Source: a virus. From it: a stretch of DNA of 49,222 nt. The notes under the pieces are model-generated. The model ran no database searches, had not been told where the DNA came from, and saw nothing but the letters and a program-made list of their open reading frames with translations. The DNA is taken from IMG/VR virus record IMGVR_UViG_3300025151_000055, positions 1-49,222 of that record, one strand, 5' to 3'. Shown piece by piece: positions 32,601-40,600 of the stretch (positions are counted from its first letter, which is position 1; the number at the start of each line of letters is the position of its first letter). A program made the position numbers and the translations under genes.

Positions 32601-33071
32601 CCCACTAATGGACAACCAAGTGACCAAAATTGTATAATCGGAGTAAAAGATGGAACAGGTACAGATTCAAAACTTGCTTTACATTTAAGAGTAGATGGTA
32701 AAATAAGATTGATTATGAATTATGAAGGTACTACAAAACAACCTCAAACAAATTCAGCAGTTTATGCTGATAAAGAAAGCACTTGGAAATTTATTAGCGT
32801 TGTTCAAGATGCAGATAATGAAGATATATTGTTCTATGTAGATAATAGCCTTGTAGCATCAAGCGGTACAGATGTATTAAATGGAGTTGATGTAGGCTCT
32901 ATAGAAATTAACAGAGCATTGTACGTAGGTGCAGAGAATAAAGGCACTACTGACATTGAAAGATATTATAACGGACTGCTTGATGAAGTAAGAATTTACA
33001 ATCGTGCATTATCATTAGCAGAGCATCAAAAAAACTATAAACACCAAAAAGGTAAACACAAAAATGACTAA
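29616..33071 (+). CDS. LamG-repeat adhesin / tail fibre-like protein 2
   Basis: 1151 residues with four LamG-type domains, at about 25-170, 511-690, 705-885 and 961-1135. Each shows the same order: FDGVxD, (A/S)ISFWIKP, WTFLVITRD or WTHIAFVWDG, and ALSESEVQ-like closing helices. Two CBM-like beta-sandwich regions lie between. It begins at the stop of the first LamG gene. The pair probably arose by repeated internal duplication and forms the main receptor-binding surface. Confidence 0.8.
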   Translation: MATTISTDSPKLTANIADHADVYGGRALVFDGVTDALSIERDFAGAFSISFWIKPHDVTDSGVGILGTTTGDSNYIRQFSQNVAIRINSAGATYGTGNVLANDVWTFLVITRDDSNVLKWYVDSEYIGSSATQSGTFQTDHIGRSINAYFNGAMCDVKYYNVALSESEVQSQYLKPESIPNQNSLLAWYPMCEGNPESPQSIVYDHSEKGLSSELASGGSWYIGGVSGVTTSKDGITSTVSYDDTSASDGAPYRPNLNFNTKSGSVYKIVYTPISITGTFNPYFYLGGSGVSAGNLPTFDASSTVTMYFIGSGSQIALNTRSNSSSYTATFTYSLKEVLMGNHATTKFFSTVDEIEDGAFATNTNASTTGAYWTTDDAWSIGSGVATCNFSGSANKSMSQGSGNGSVSAHPLTAGKTYRVTGTVVVTELNGYLSIGSYGSNFTTVLPSDTADGATVNFDEEIVADTGQIQIRTVGSGGANNFTLDNFTAKEVGVSSAGFAIAQEEPVIPQIPLMRYNQKMVFDGYDDKVVLNSTINISSASGQGSVSAVVNISELDTTYRMIIGGTHPNLFAYFGYYSNKFKWLVDGAWNTSSTDIVEGKTYHIVGTWNNTSVKFYVNGVLDWSITDTVVLADINSIGDSTNYEEIQGIVDEVSVWNVELTSAQVQELFNDGVALDATTHSKAPALKAYYRNDGVTTWKNRGYNFASFDGVNDLITRDAINVDYKSVSFWVRPNTTFTTSSTYKPVIFFGSWGYGSAGFGNATSGFTGELITLNDYVGDHKKTAWIPTSGETIPSDSWTHIAFVWDGSKYIIYYNGQPQTVTALDTGHQPLNTNKNIRIATGGTSTTNFFDGDIANVAFWSESLTDAQVLSIYNTGHNGNIASIQSSDLELYYTFNPHALTDADTNTSVQDRSGNDNDSTSVSGAVIDRDGDVQGSPDSITIREGLNSNRDGLGFYFTNPSSNVVRFDGVSEYLDLGVFDKNTWKGSFTISFWMKPTNGQPSDQNCIIGVKDGTGTDSKLALHLRVDGKIRLIMNYEGTTKQPQTNSAVYADKESTWKFISVVQDADNEDILFYVDNSLVASSGTDVLNGVDVGSIEINRALYVGAENKGTTDIERYYNGLLDEVRIYNRALSLAEHQKNYKHQKGKHKND

Positions 33072-33606
33072 TACATATTTGATATTAACAAAAGCAAAGT
33101 GGGAATCAGCATTACCTGCTAAACTTAAAACTGCTGATAGATTATCTTGGAATGAGTACACTTATAAAGATGTAGAAAAGACTGCAACAAGAATGGTAAA
33201 CAAATATGATTACTACCCATCAAATGATAACACAAAAGCTGAAATAAAGGCTTATATGGACGATTGTAGCGTAGATTATTTATCAAGCGATACCAAAGCT
33301 GAATTATTAGAAAAACTCAATGCACAGCCTGTATCTGTGCCACAAGTTGAAGAAGAGTATAAATACACAGCTCAAGAAGTAGATACTACTACATTACAAT
33401 CTCCAACTTGGGAAGAATCAGCATTTAAGTTAGGTAAGCTTGGTAGTCCAAGATGGAATAACGATGGTAGTAAAGTATTAGTTAAATATGAACTTGCTAT
33501 AGCAGATGGCACATTAGATGCAGTAAAAGGTACAAGTGGCATTACTGCGTTATCTCATAGTGAAGCTATAGCTGAAATGAAAAAGGATGAGTGGAGTGCA
33601 GAATAG
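33064..33606 (+). CDS. Hypothetical tail-associated protein (180 aa)
   Basis: Not recognised. Helical N-terminal two-thirds (TADRLSWNEYTYKDVEKTATRM, KAELLEKLNAQP), then WEESAFKLGKLGSPRWNNDGSKVLVKYEL. It directly follows the two LamG genes with an eight-base overlap, a position often held by tail-fibre assembly chaperones or host-range accessory proteins; that is inference only. Confidence 0.5.
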   Translation: MTNTYLILTKAKWESALPAKLKTADRLSWNEYTYKDVEKTATRMVNKYDYYPSNDNTKAEIKAYMDDCSVDYLSSDTKAELLEKLNAQPVSVPQVEEEYKYTAQEVDTTTLQSPTWEESAFKLGKLGSPRWNNDGSKVLVKYELAIADGTLDAVKGTSGITALSHSEAIAEMKKDEWSAE

Positions 33607-34087
33607 AGGTAACTCATTGGCAGAATTTGCTGTTACAATGGCTATCATGGCTACTTTGGCTACTACCGCAGCTCCTGCTTTTAGTCGTATCGGTGAAGGA
33701 GCTAAAGCAAAACAAACAAGAGCCAATCTTGAAAAAATTACAAAAGCATCTTCAATGTGGTACAACCAACAAGTTGAAATAAATGGTATGGGTAGGTTTC
33801 CAAGCCAAGCACATAGAACAAGTAGTATAGGTGTATTAGTAGATGATAATAACAATAGAAGAATTGAAATAGAGGAATTAGCAGATGCAGAATTTGTACC
33901 AGTATTTGATGACACGAGTTTTTTACATTTATTTGACAACGATACTATTAAATCTCCCTACCAAGATGGTAGTTATCAATATGCCATTATTGGTGGTTCT
34001 GGTACAGGTAATAGTATCGTATCTCCAATCTTTGTTGTCGTAGATACAGAAAACCCTGAAGATTTTTACAAGTATTACAAGCCATGA
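33596..34087 (+). CDS. Type IV pilin-like protein
   Basis: I prefer the GTG at 33596 (AAGG nine bases upstream) over the ATG three codons earlier. The N terminus RGNSLAEFAVTMAIMATLA is a class III prepilin signal: Gly before the cut, Glu at +5 of the mature protein, then a hydrophobic helix of about 18 residues ending TTAAPAF. The following AKAKQTRANLEKITKASSMWY matches the pilin spine. The globular part is acidic (DDNNNRRIEIEELADAEF). Pilin-like genes are unusual in phage; it may be processed by host PilD and interact with host pili. Confidence 0.6.
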   Translation: MQNRGNSLAEFAVTMAIMATLATTAAPAFSRIGEGAKAKQTRANLEKITKASSMWYNQQVEINGMGRFPSQAHRTSSIGVLVDDNNNRRIEIEELADAEFVPVFDDTSFLHLFDNDTIKSPYQDGSYQYAIIGGSGTGNSIVSPIFVVVDTENPEDFYKYYKP

Positions 34088-34356
34088 ACGATGATTTAAA
34101 AGATTATTTATCAATTTTAATATTTTTATTTATAGTTCTTGGTGGATTAGTTCTTTTAGGAAGTTGCAATGGTGGGTGGGCAATTGCTGGAGTAGACATA
34201 TCTCCTTCAGATAGTGTTAGTGCTAATTTTATGATTATTTCAGACCAAGACAGTGTAGATCATTGGTACGTCAGGACTACAAAAGAAGGTGGAATATTAG
34301 TTGGAGATAATTGGTGTCATAAACATAGTAGATGGGAATACGTAGAGAAAAAGTGA
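34084..34356 (+). CDS. Membrane protein with lipobox-like motif (90 aa)
   Basis: One hydrophobic helix (LSILIFLFIVLGGLVLLGSC) ends in LLGSC, a plausible lipoprotein signal, so the rest could be a periplasmic lipoprotein. The globular part contains DHWYVRTTKEGG and two more Cys/His residues. It overlaps its neighbours by 4 bases on each side. It lies near lysis genes, so a spanin-like role is possible but not shown. Confidence 0.5.
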   Translation: MNDDLKDYLSILIFLFIVLGGLVLLGSCNGGWAIAGVDISPSDSVSANFMIISDQDSVDHWYVRTTKEGGILVGDNWCHKHSRWEYVEKK

Positions 34357-34670
34357 GTGAAAAACCAAAGACATACAGATCATACGGTATGGCAAAGATT
34401 GATGATAATTTTTCTATTAGTCTTAACATTAAGTGGCTTGGGCAATTGTGTCTGGGTGTTGTTGGAATTGTGTATGGATACGTACAGATTACGAACAGAC
34501 TTGGAGAACTTGAACGAAGAATGGAAGTTGCTGATAGTCAAATACTAGAACTTGTAAAACAAAATCAAATAGAAGAACAAAAAACAAGAGAGGAAATGGA
34601 AGAACGCATATCGTTCTTTGAAAAAGAATTAAACCTAAATCCATTTAGTTGGAGAAAGAAAAAAAAATAA
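34353..34670 (+). CDS. Membrane-anchored coiled-coil protein (i-spanin/holin-like)
   Basis: I use the GTG at 34353, which overlaps the upstream stop as GTGA, giving 105 residues. One membrane helix (LGQLCLGVVGIVYGYV) is followed by a charged coiled coil (LGELERRMEVADSQILELVK) and a basic tail. This layout matches inner-membrane spanins and some small holins. It sits in a run of lysis-type genes. Confidence 0.5.
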   Translation: MSEKPKTYRSYGMAKIDDNFSISLNIKWLGQLCLGVVGIVYGYVQITNRLGELERRMEVADSQILELVKQNQIEEQKTREEMEERISFFEKELNLNPFSWRKKKK

Positions 34671-34765
34671 TGCCAATGCCAAATTATTGTAGTGAATGTG
34701 ATAAACCAATGAATAACACAGATAGCTGGGTTTGTAGTAAATGTAGTACCCATGAGGAAGAATAA
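34670..34765 (+). CDS. Tiny zinc-ribbon peptide (31 aa)
   Basis: A complete frame, MPMPNYCSECDKPMNN then TDSWVCSKCSTHEEE, with two CxxC pairs, enough for one Zn site. It overlaps the preceding stop and the following start by one base each (TAATG), a tight cassette that argues it is translated. Confidence 0.6.
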   Translation: MPMPNYCSECDKPMNNTDSWVCSKCSTHEEE

Positions 34766-35082
34766 TGGATTTTTTAGCAATTTATTCAGAAGCTGGTATG
34801 ATAGGTATTGTAGGAGCTTTACTAGTATATATGGTGTTTTCAATGAACAAGAGAGGCTCAGCTCAAGCAGAAAGCTTACAAGATTTAAAAACAGAAAACA
34901 GGGGTCAAAGTGAAACACTTGAAAACATGGAAGGTATGGTTATTAAGCTTATTAACCGCTGGAATCAAAGTGACGACAAGCTTGACAGAAAGTTTGATTC
35001 ACTTACGAAGGAAATTAATGATTTGGACAATCAAGTTTCGGAAATAAAAGGAATTATAAGCAGACTAAATGGAAAACATTAG
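34765..35082 (+). CDS. Holin-like protein (BhlA type)
   Basis: 105 residues. Short N terminus, one membrane helix (GMIGIVGALLVYMVF), then a polar coiled coil with regular Leu/Ile spacing (FDSLTKEINDLDNQVSEIKGIISRL). This is the layout of BhlA/UviB-type holins, which open the membrane for the endolysin. It overlaps the zinc peptide gene by one base. Confidence 0.55.
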   Translation: MDFLAIYSEAGMIGIVGALLVYMVFSMNKRGSAQAESLQDLKTENRGQSETLENMEGMVIKLINRWNQSDDKLDRKFDSLTKEINDLDNQVSEIKGIISRLNGKH

Positions 35083-35090
35083 GAGTCAGT

Positions 35091-35396
35091 ATGGCAAGAA
35101 AAAAACGTAAAAAAGAAAATCCAATACCAAGAACTACTGGTAAAGGTGGTAATTATAGAAAAACTAAATCTGGAGCTGGAATGACACGTAAAGGTGTTAA
35201 AGCTTATCGTAGAGCAAATCCAGGTTCTAAGTTAAAAACTGCAGTTACGGGAAAAGTAAAGAAAGGAAGCAAAGCTGCAAAAAGACGTAAATCATATTGT
35301 GCAAGATCACTTGGTCAATTAAAACGTAGTTCAGCAAAAACAAGAAACAATCCTAACTCTAGAATAAGACAAGCTAGAAGAAGATGGAAATGCTAA
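35091..35396 (+). CDS. Highly basic protein (DUF6321-like, 101 aa)
   Basis: Nearly one-third Lys/Arg with conserved-looking KGGNYRKTKSGAGMTRKG and NPGSKLKTAVTGKVKKGSKA. This matches a small basic family common in marine phages. The charge suggests that it binds DNA or RNA, or neutralises packaged DNA. It heads a run of three basic small proteins. Confidence 0.6.
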   Translation: MARKKRKKENPIPRTTGKGGNYRKTKSGAGMTRKGVKAYRRANPGSKLKTAVTGKVKKGSKAAKRRKSYCARSLGQLKRSSAKTRNNPNSRIRQARRRWKC

Positions 35397-35397
35397 C

Positions 35398-35556
35398 ATG
35401 GCTGCAAAAAAGAAAAAATTAAAAGGCAAAAAAGTAAGTTGGATGTGGGGAGGTAAGCGTTACTCTGGTACATTAATTAGAGAAACTAAATCACATAAAT
35501 TTGCAAGAACTCATAATGGTAAAGTCAAAAAAATTGTAAAGAAAAAGAAAGGCTGA
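35398..35556 (+). CDS. Basic peptide (52 aa)
   Basis: MAAKKKKLKGKKVSWMWGGK then YSGTLIRETKSHKFARTHNG, ending KKIVKKKKG. A beta-hairpin-like centre is flanked by Lys runs. It starts one base after the previous stop. Function unknown; probably nucleic-acid binding. Confidence 0.55.
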   Translation: MAAKKKKLKGKKVSWMWGGKRYSGTLIRETKSHKFARTHNGKVKKIVKKKKG

Positions 35557-35571
35557 AAAAAGAAATAGACT

Positions 35572-35715
35572 ATGGATAGTTTAAAAGTAACAACAGCAAG
35601 TTTGTTTAATTACGGTTTATCACTGACTGATATAAGTACAATACTTCAATGTATAGTAGCAATAATGACTATTATTTATTTAGGATATAAAATAATAAAA
35701 ATAAGAAAGGTATAA
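35572..35715 (+). CDS. Small membrane protein (47 aa)
   Basis: A polar start followed by one membrane helix (ISTILQCIVAIMTIIYLGYKII) and a basic end (KIRKV). It lies in the lysis-region cluster, so it is a candidate small holin or antiholin. The next gene begins one base after its stop. Confidence 0.5.
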   Translation: MDSLKVTTASLFNYGLSLTDISTILQCIVAIMTIIYLGYKIIKIRKV

Positions 35716-35716
35716 C

Positions 35717-35950
35717 ATGGAATGGTTATCATTAAGTAACGCTGCATATTTAGTAGCAATTATACTAGGAGCTATGGCAACTATGGTAGCAACTAAGTAT
35801 AGATTAGTTTTAAAAGAACTAAAAGAAGTAGCTGAAGAATATAATAAAGCTATGAAAGATGGAAAACTGTCTAAAGAAGAACAACAAGCTATTGCAAAAC
35901 AATGTATGGACGTTTTATCTGCAACAATTAAACTAGTGTGGAAATTCTAA
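35717..35950 (+). CDS. Membrane-anchored helical protein (77 aa)
   Basis: N-terminal membrane helix (AAYLVAIILGAMATMVAT) then a charged amphipathic helix (LVLKELKEVAEEYNKAMKDG) and a second short helix. AGAAAGG precedes the ATG. Such proteins are frequent near phage lysis genes; the exact role is unknown. Confidence 0.55.
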   Translation: MEWLSLSNAAYLVAIILGAMATMVATKYRLVLKELKEVAEEYNKAMKDGKLSKEEQQAIAKQCMDVLSATIKLVWKF

Positions 35951-36048
35951 TGCCGTACGGGAAGGGGACCTATGGGTCTAAAGTTGGAAGACCACCTAAG
36001 AAGAAAAAAAAGAAAACAACTAAAAAATCTAAAAGAAAGAAAAAGTAA
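35950..36048 (+). CDS. Lys-rich micropeptide (32 aa)
   Basis: MPYGKGTYGSKVGRPPKKKK and a further run of Lys/Arg/Ser residues. GRPPKK resembles an AT-hook (GRP core flanked by basic residues), a minor-groove binder suited to this AT-rich genome. It overlaps the genes before and after by one base each, which supports translation. Confidence 0.5.
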   Translation: MPYGKGTYGSKVGRPPKKKKKKTTKKSKRKKK

Positions 36049-36449
36049 TGCCAAAACTAGGTAAACGATCAAAAGAAAGACTAAAAGGTGTTGACTCTAG
36101 ACTAGTTGTAGTTCTTGAGCGTGTGTGTAAATACTTTGATATTACAGTTATAGAAGGTTTACGAAGTCAAGAAAGACAAAATGAGTTAGTTGAGCAGGGA
36201 AAATCAAAAACAAAATTTGGTAAACATGTTCAAGGAAAAGCTGTTGATATTGCACCTTATCCTATTGATTGGAATGCTAGAGATGATTTTCATTACTTGG
36301 GTGGGTTTGTTTTAGGTGTAGCAGCATCTATGGGTGTTAATATTCGTTGGGGAGGAGACTGGTCGTCATCTTCTCTTAAACAAGAACAACGCACTACTAA
36401 AGATAACAGCTTTGACGATTTAGTACATTTTGAAATAATAGACAAATAA
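36048..36449 (+). CDS. M15-type endolysin (L-alanyl-D-glutamate peptidase-like)
   Basis: 133 residues. The zinc-binding set of the VanY/M15 family is present: H60 in FGKHVQGKAVDIAP, D67 in the same motif, and H127 in DLVHFEI, with catalytic Asp124. EGLRSQERQNELVEQGKSK is the conserved substrate-side region. It would cut peptidoglycan stem peptides during lysis. There is no signal peptide, so it needs a holin; several candidates lie upstream. Confidence 0.85.
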   Translation: MPKLGKRSKERLKGVDSRLVVVLERVCKYFDITVIEGLRSQERQNELVEQGKSKTKFGKHVQGKAVDIAPYPIDWNARDDFHYLGGFVLGVAASMGVNIRWGGDWSSSSLKQEQRTTKDNSFDDLVHFEIIDK

Positions 36450-36459
36450 AGGAGATAAA

Positions 36460-36876
36460 ATGGCTCTATTAGATAAAATCCTAAGTGCAATGACTGATGA
36501 TAAAGGCTTATTTCGTGGAGGTAAGTATGGTCGTGTATTAGGTGGAACAAAAGATATGCTTGGGCTAAAGCCTGGACAACGTGCTTTAGAAAGAGATTAT
36601 ATGGTTTCAACAGTAAGAAGAGACAATCCTAATGTTGGCGAATCAGGTCCAATGAAACCTGATGAAGACGAAAGGTTTTCTCAAGTTGGTAATAGGTTAA
36701 ACTATTTAGTTGAAAACTTTGACCCAACTGATAATGACTCTGTATTAGACTTGCAAAAAGCATTAAATGCTAATGGATATAATTTAAAAGAAGATGGAAT
36801 GTTTGGTAAAAAAACATTAGCTGCAGTAAGAAGTATACAGTCTGGTAGAAATAGAATAAACGAGAGTTACAAATAA
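36460..36876 (+). CDS. Peptidoglycan-binding-domain protein
   Basis: 138 residues with AAGGAG before the ATG. The last 50 residues (SVLDLQKALNANGYNLKEDG then FGKKTLAAVRSIQ) match the PG_binding_1 three-helix fold. The N-terminal part is basic and unstructured-looking. It probably helps target the adjacent endolysin or is a virion cell-wall-contact protein. Confidence 0.7.
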   Translation: MALLDKILSAMTDDKGLFRGGKYGRVLGGTKDMLGLKPGQRALERDYMVSTVRRDNPNVGESGPMKPDEDERFSQVGNRLNYLVENFDPTDNDSVLDLQKALNANGYNLKEDGMFGKKTLAAVRSIQSGRNRINESYK

Positions 36877-36878
36877 AG

Positions 36879-37640
36879 ATAAAAGAACGGGTTGTCGTAT
36901 TTCCAGATATACATTTTCCAAATCATGATAAGAAAGCTTTTTCATGTGCGTTAAATGTATTAAAAGAAGCAAAGCCTTCAGCTTTTTTGTTATTGGGAGA
37001 CACTATTGATGGAGAATCTGTTTCACATTGGCAATGGTCTAAAAAGAAAAGACCGCCAGTTGAATATCAGTTACCAGCAATAGATAAAGAAGTTGAAGCG
37101 GGAAACAAAGGACTTGATGAAATTGATGAAGTTTTACAATTGGTACAATGCAAGAAAAAGATCTTTGCACAAGGTAACCACGAACTCTGGTTTGATAACT
37201 TTGTCGAAGAAAACCCATACTTAACACAATATGCATCAAAAAAGGCATTTAAATTTGATGAAAGAGGATACGAGTGGCACAAATACGGAGAAGTATTTAA
37301 AGTTCTTGGAAGCAAACTCTACGCATATCACGGGGGTCATTTTATGGGAGTATCACATGCAAGAACCCACGCCTTACAATTGGGATGTAACGTTATCTAC
37401 GGGCACACTCATGACTGTCAAAAAGCAACCATCCAACACATTAATGGAGCACACATGGCACATTCAATGGGGTGTTTAACTGATATGACTAAAAGTTATT
37501 TAAAAGGAAGACCTACTAACTGGAGTCATAATGTTGGGGTCGTTGATATTTTGTCTAATGGCAATTTTAATCTTATGGTTCATACAATAAGTAATGGCTA
37601 TACAACATACAATGGAAAAGTAATAAAGCATAATGGCTAA
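36879..37640 (+). CDS. Calcineurin-like metallophosphatase (non-canonical start)
   Basis: About 253 residues. All metallophosphatase motifs are present: PDIHF (D-x-H), LLGDTIDG (GD), GNHELW (GNHE) and YGHTHD (GHxH). The first motif lies upstream of the first TTG at 36987, so translation must begin before it, yet no ATG, GTG or TTG exists between the in-frame stop at 36852-36854 and that motif. The most likely starts are ATA at 36879 or 36873, or entry by frameshift from the previous gene; the boundary is uncertain. Phage enzymes of this type act on nucleic acid or nucleotides. Confidence 0.8.
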   Translation: MKERVVVFPDIHFPNHDKKAFSCALNVLKEAKPSAFLLLGDTIDGESVSHWQWSKKKRPPVEYQLPAIDKEVEAGNKGLDEIDEVLQLVQCKKKIFAQGNHELWFDNFVEENPYLTQYASKKAFKFDERGYEWHKYGEVFKVLGSKLYAYHGGHFMGVSHARTHALQLGCNVIYGHTHDCQKATIQHINGAHMAHSMGCLTDMTKSYLKGRPTNWSHNVGVVDILSNGNFNLMVHTISNGYTTYNGKVIKHNG

Positions 37641-40600
37641 AAAACTAGCAGAAATCACTAAATTTATGACAGGTACTATACTGACTCCATCTGAAAGAGA
37701 TATCTCTGTAGATGCAGCGTCAGATAGCTTAAACGTAGACCCTATAGCACAAGACGGTGTATTACAAGGTATTAATGCAGATAAAATTGCAAAAGATAAA
37801 TTTAGTGCAGATCTTAATGTAAATGCTTCAAAGTTTGCAGTTTATAATAACTCTGGATATAAACAAATATTATTTTATGACCCCAGTGCAAACAAACTTA
37901 GAAATGTAAATGATATTACTACTAGCAATCCTTCTGTTACTGATGTTTCTTCAACCGCTGAAACTGTTACAGGTGTACCAGATTTTGAAGTAAACAATCA
38001 AGAAGTACATATAGGAACTGGAAATGCAGAAGCAAATGCACCTTTGTGGGCTGGTAAAGTAACTAATAAACAATGGGGTTCAGAGATAACTGGAGTTCAA
38101 AGAGAGTTAGCTAAGTTAAAAAAGCCAGGTAATCTTCCTCCGTTTGATAAAGTTATAAAGATTGGTAGTTATTTATATGGTGCTCAAGATAATGACACTA
38201 GAGTATATGCAATAACTACTGCAGGTGATTTTTATAATTCTAGTTTTGATATATTTCAAGATATTGTAACAATTGCATACCATAACGAAACTTCATTATG
38301 GGTTCTTGATAAAATATCAGATACATCTTGCGAACTTAAACTTATAGATTCAGGAAGCTTTGAGGTATTACAAACTAGTACAATTACTGGAATATATGCT
38401 CGTGGTAATGAAGACTACGATCCAAAATTACAAGATCATATAAATACTCATTCGTTTGCTAGTTATTTTAATAGTAGTTCTTTAGGCGGTGGTGCTGATT
38501 TTATTACTGATATGATTGAAACAAATGGGTTTTTATATTTTTTAAGAGGTTCTGGTATTCAAACAGATAAAGCTAAAATGATAAAATGGAGATTTTTCTT
38601 TAAATCTACTATACCTACATCAACAGGAACACTTACTGTTTATGATATATCATTTAGAACAGTTCATGAAAAAGCTGATGGTTCATCAGATTTACCAGCT
38701 ACAACCGATGGTGGTTTTTATAATAGCACATCTGCTGGTAACACTGATGATATTTCTGTATTACTTATAATTCCTTACAAAGGTTTAGTAAATGGAGGTG
38801 TTTCATGTGGTGTAGCAATGGCAATTAAACCTGCTCATGAAAATACAAATCAAAGAGTTTGTTTGTATAATAATTTTGTAGCTAATCTTATGAATAACGG
38901 TAATGAGTACGAAACTAAAGCAATTTTAATGGGATCAGATGCAAATGCTTCTGTTGCATATCTTCATATTTTTTATTTTGCAGATAATTATTACATGCCA
39001 AGTAGCAGTGCAAACCCTGGTAATTTTCCAGTTGAATTTGACAATTCTGCTGATTTTACATTTAGACCATTGGATTCATTTACAGGTACTTCTACAAATG
39101 CTTATTCTATAGTAAAACCTTGCATTTCTATTAGTTCAGGTAATATGCAAAGTCCATATAATATTGGAGTATCAGATATAGCTTCAATATCATTTCAAAA
39201 TGCTTCAGATAATAATTTAGCTATGTCATTAGTTAAATATAGTAATTTAGCTGATGTAACAGCTCTATTATATTATGTTCCTTTAAGTACTACCTATAGT
39301 GAGGTTTATGATGCTAATGATAGTGCGTTTCAAGCTTCATTTGGAGCACGTCCACTAAAACTAGATGATGTTACTACATTTGAAATTCAAGGAGCATACC
39401 CTATAGCATTAAAAGAATCTAATGTTGCTCAGTTATACTTAGTAAGAACAAGTAATGAATTAGTAACTAAAAAGTTTCAAATAATTAAAACATCAACTTC
39501 TGGAACAATATCATATTTTAAAGAAACGGATATATCAGTAAAATTTACAGAAGTGGGGTCAGATGGTTCTTGGAACTCTTCAAACGATGCTAAAAAGATT
39601 TTTTATAAATTTTCACACATATATGATGGATATCAAGAATCTCCTCTTGGAAATACATTTATACATGTTATGTCTAGTGATACACAATCTAGGTTGCGTT
39701 TAAATATTAATTTGCACAATATTGCACAACTAAGTAAAAGAGCTACTCATTTAAATATATATTGTGCAGTTTCATCTAACACTAGTTCAACAGGTCCTGA
39801 TGGTTTTTATAGATTAGTTGAATCTGTTAATTTGGATAGTGGCTGGACCAATAACACCAATGATGATGATGGATCCGTTGCTCCAGCTTGGACTGAAGTT
39901 AAATCAAAAGAAATACTTCATAATGGTAAAGTATTTTCATCTTACGAAGCTAGAGTTGGTATTAATGAAGTTATAGATGATACATTACCTAACTACAGTA
40001 TATCAACATCGTTGAATAATCAATTGTTTATAGCTAATTGTCATCACCCAAAAATTGATGATGCGTCAAATTATTTATTTAAATCAAAACCATATAACTA
40101 TAGTCAGTTTGATTGGAGTAAAGATTTTTTAATACTTCCTATAAGACCTACTGCAATTAAATCATTTATGGGTAGAATATATGTTTTTAATGAAGATAAC
40201 ATGTATAGAGTTGAGCCAAATAATTTATTTATAGAAGATGATTTAGTTGGGACTGGTTGTCTTAATCAAGAAACAATTGCTGTATCAGATTATGGAATGT
40301 GTTTTTGTGACGATGATAATATTTATTTACATGATGGTAGAAAAGCTAATCCAATAGGTGATAAAATTTTAAGAAATAATGTAAATGCTTGGGAGTTAAA
40401 AACAGCAGTAAAAGCAGTAGTTTTTGATACATTTAGAAAAGCGTTTATTATATTTTTTGTAAACGCAAATAGTGAGAATAGAGCTTGGGTATATAGTGTA
40501 TTAAGAAATAGATGGGATTTATGGGAATCAAGTGCTGTTACCGCTGCAGTGTCTAAACCACATAATACTGTATCTTTTTTAAGTGATCATTCGTCTGCAT

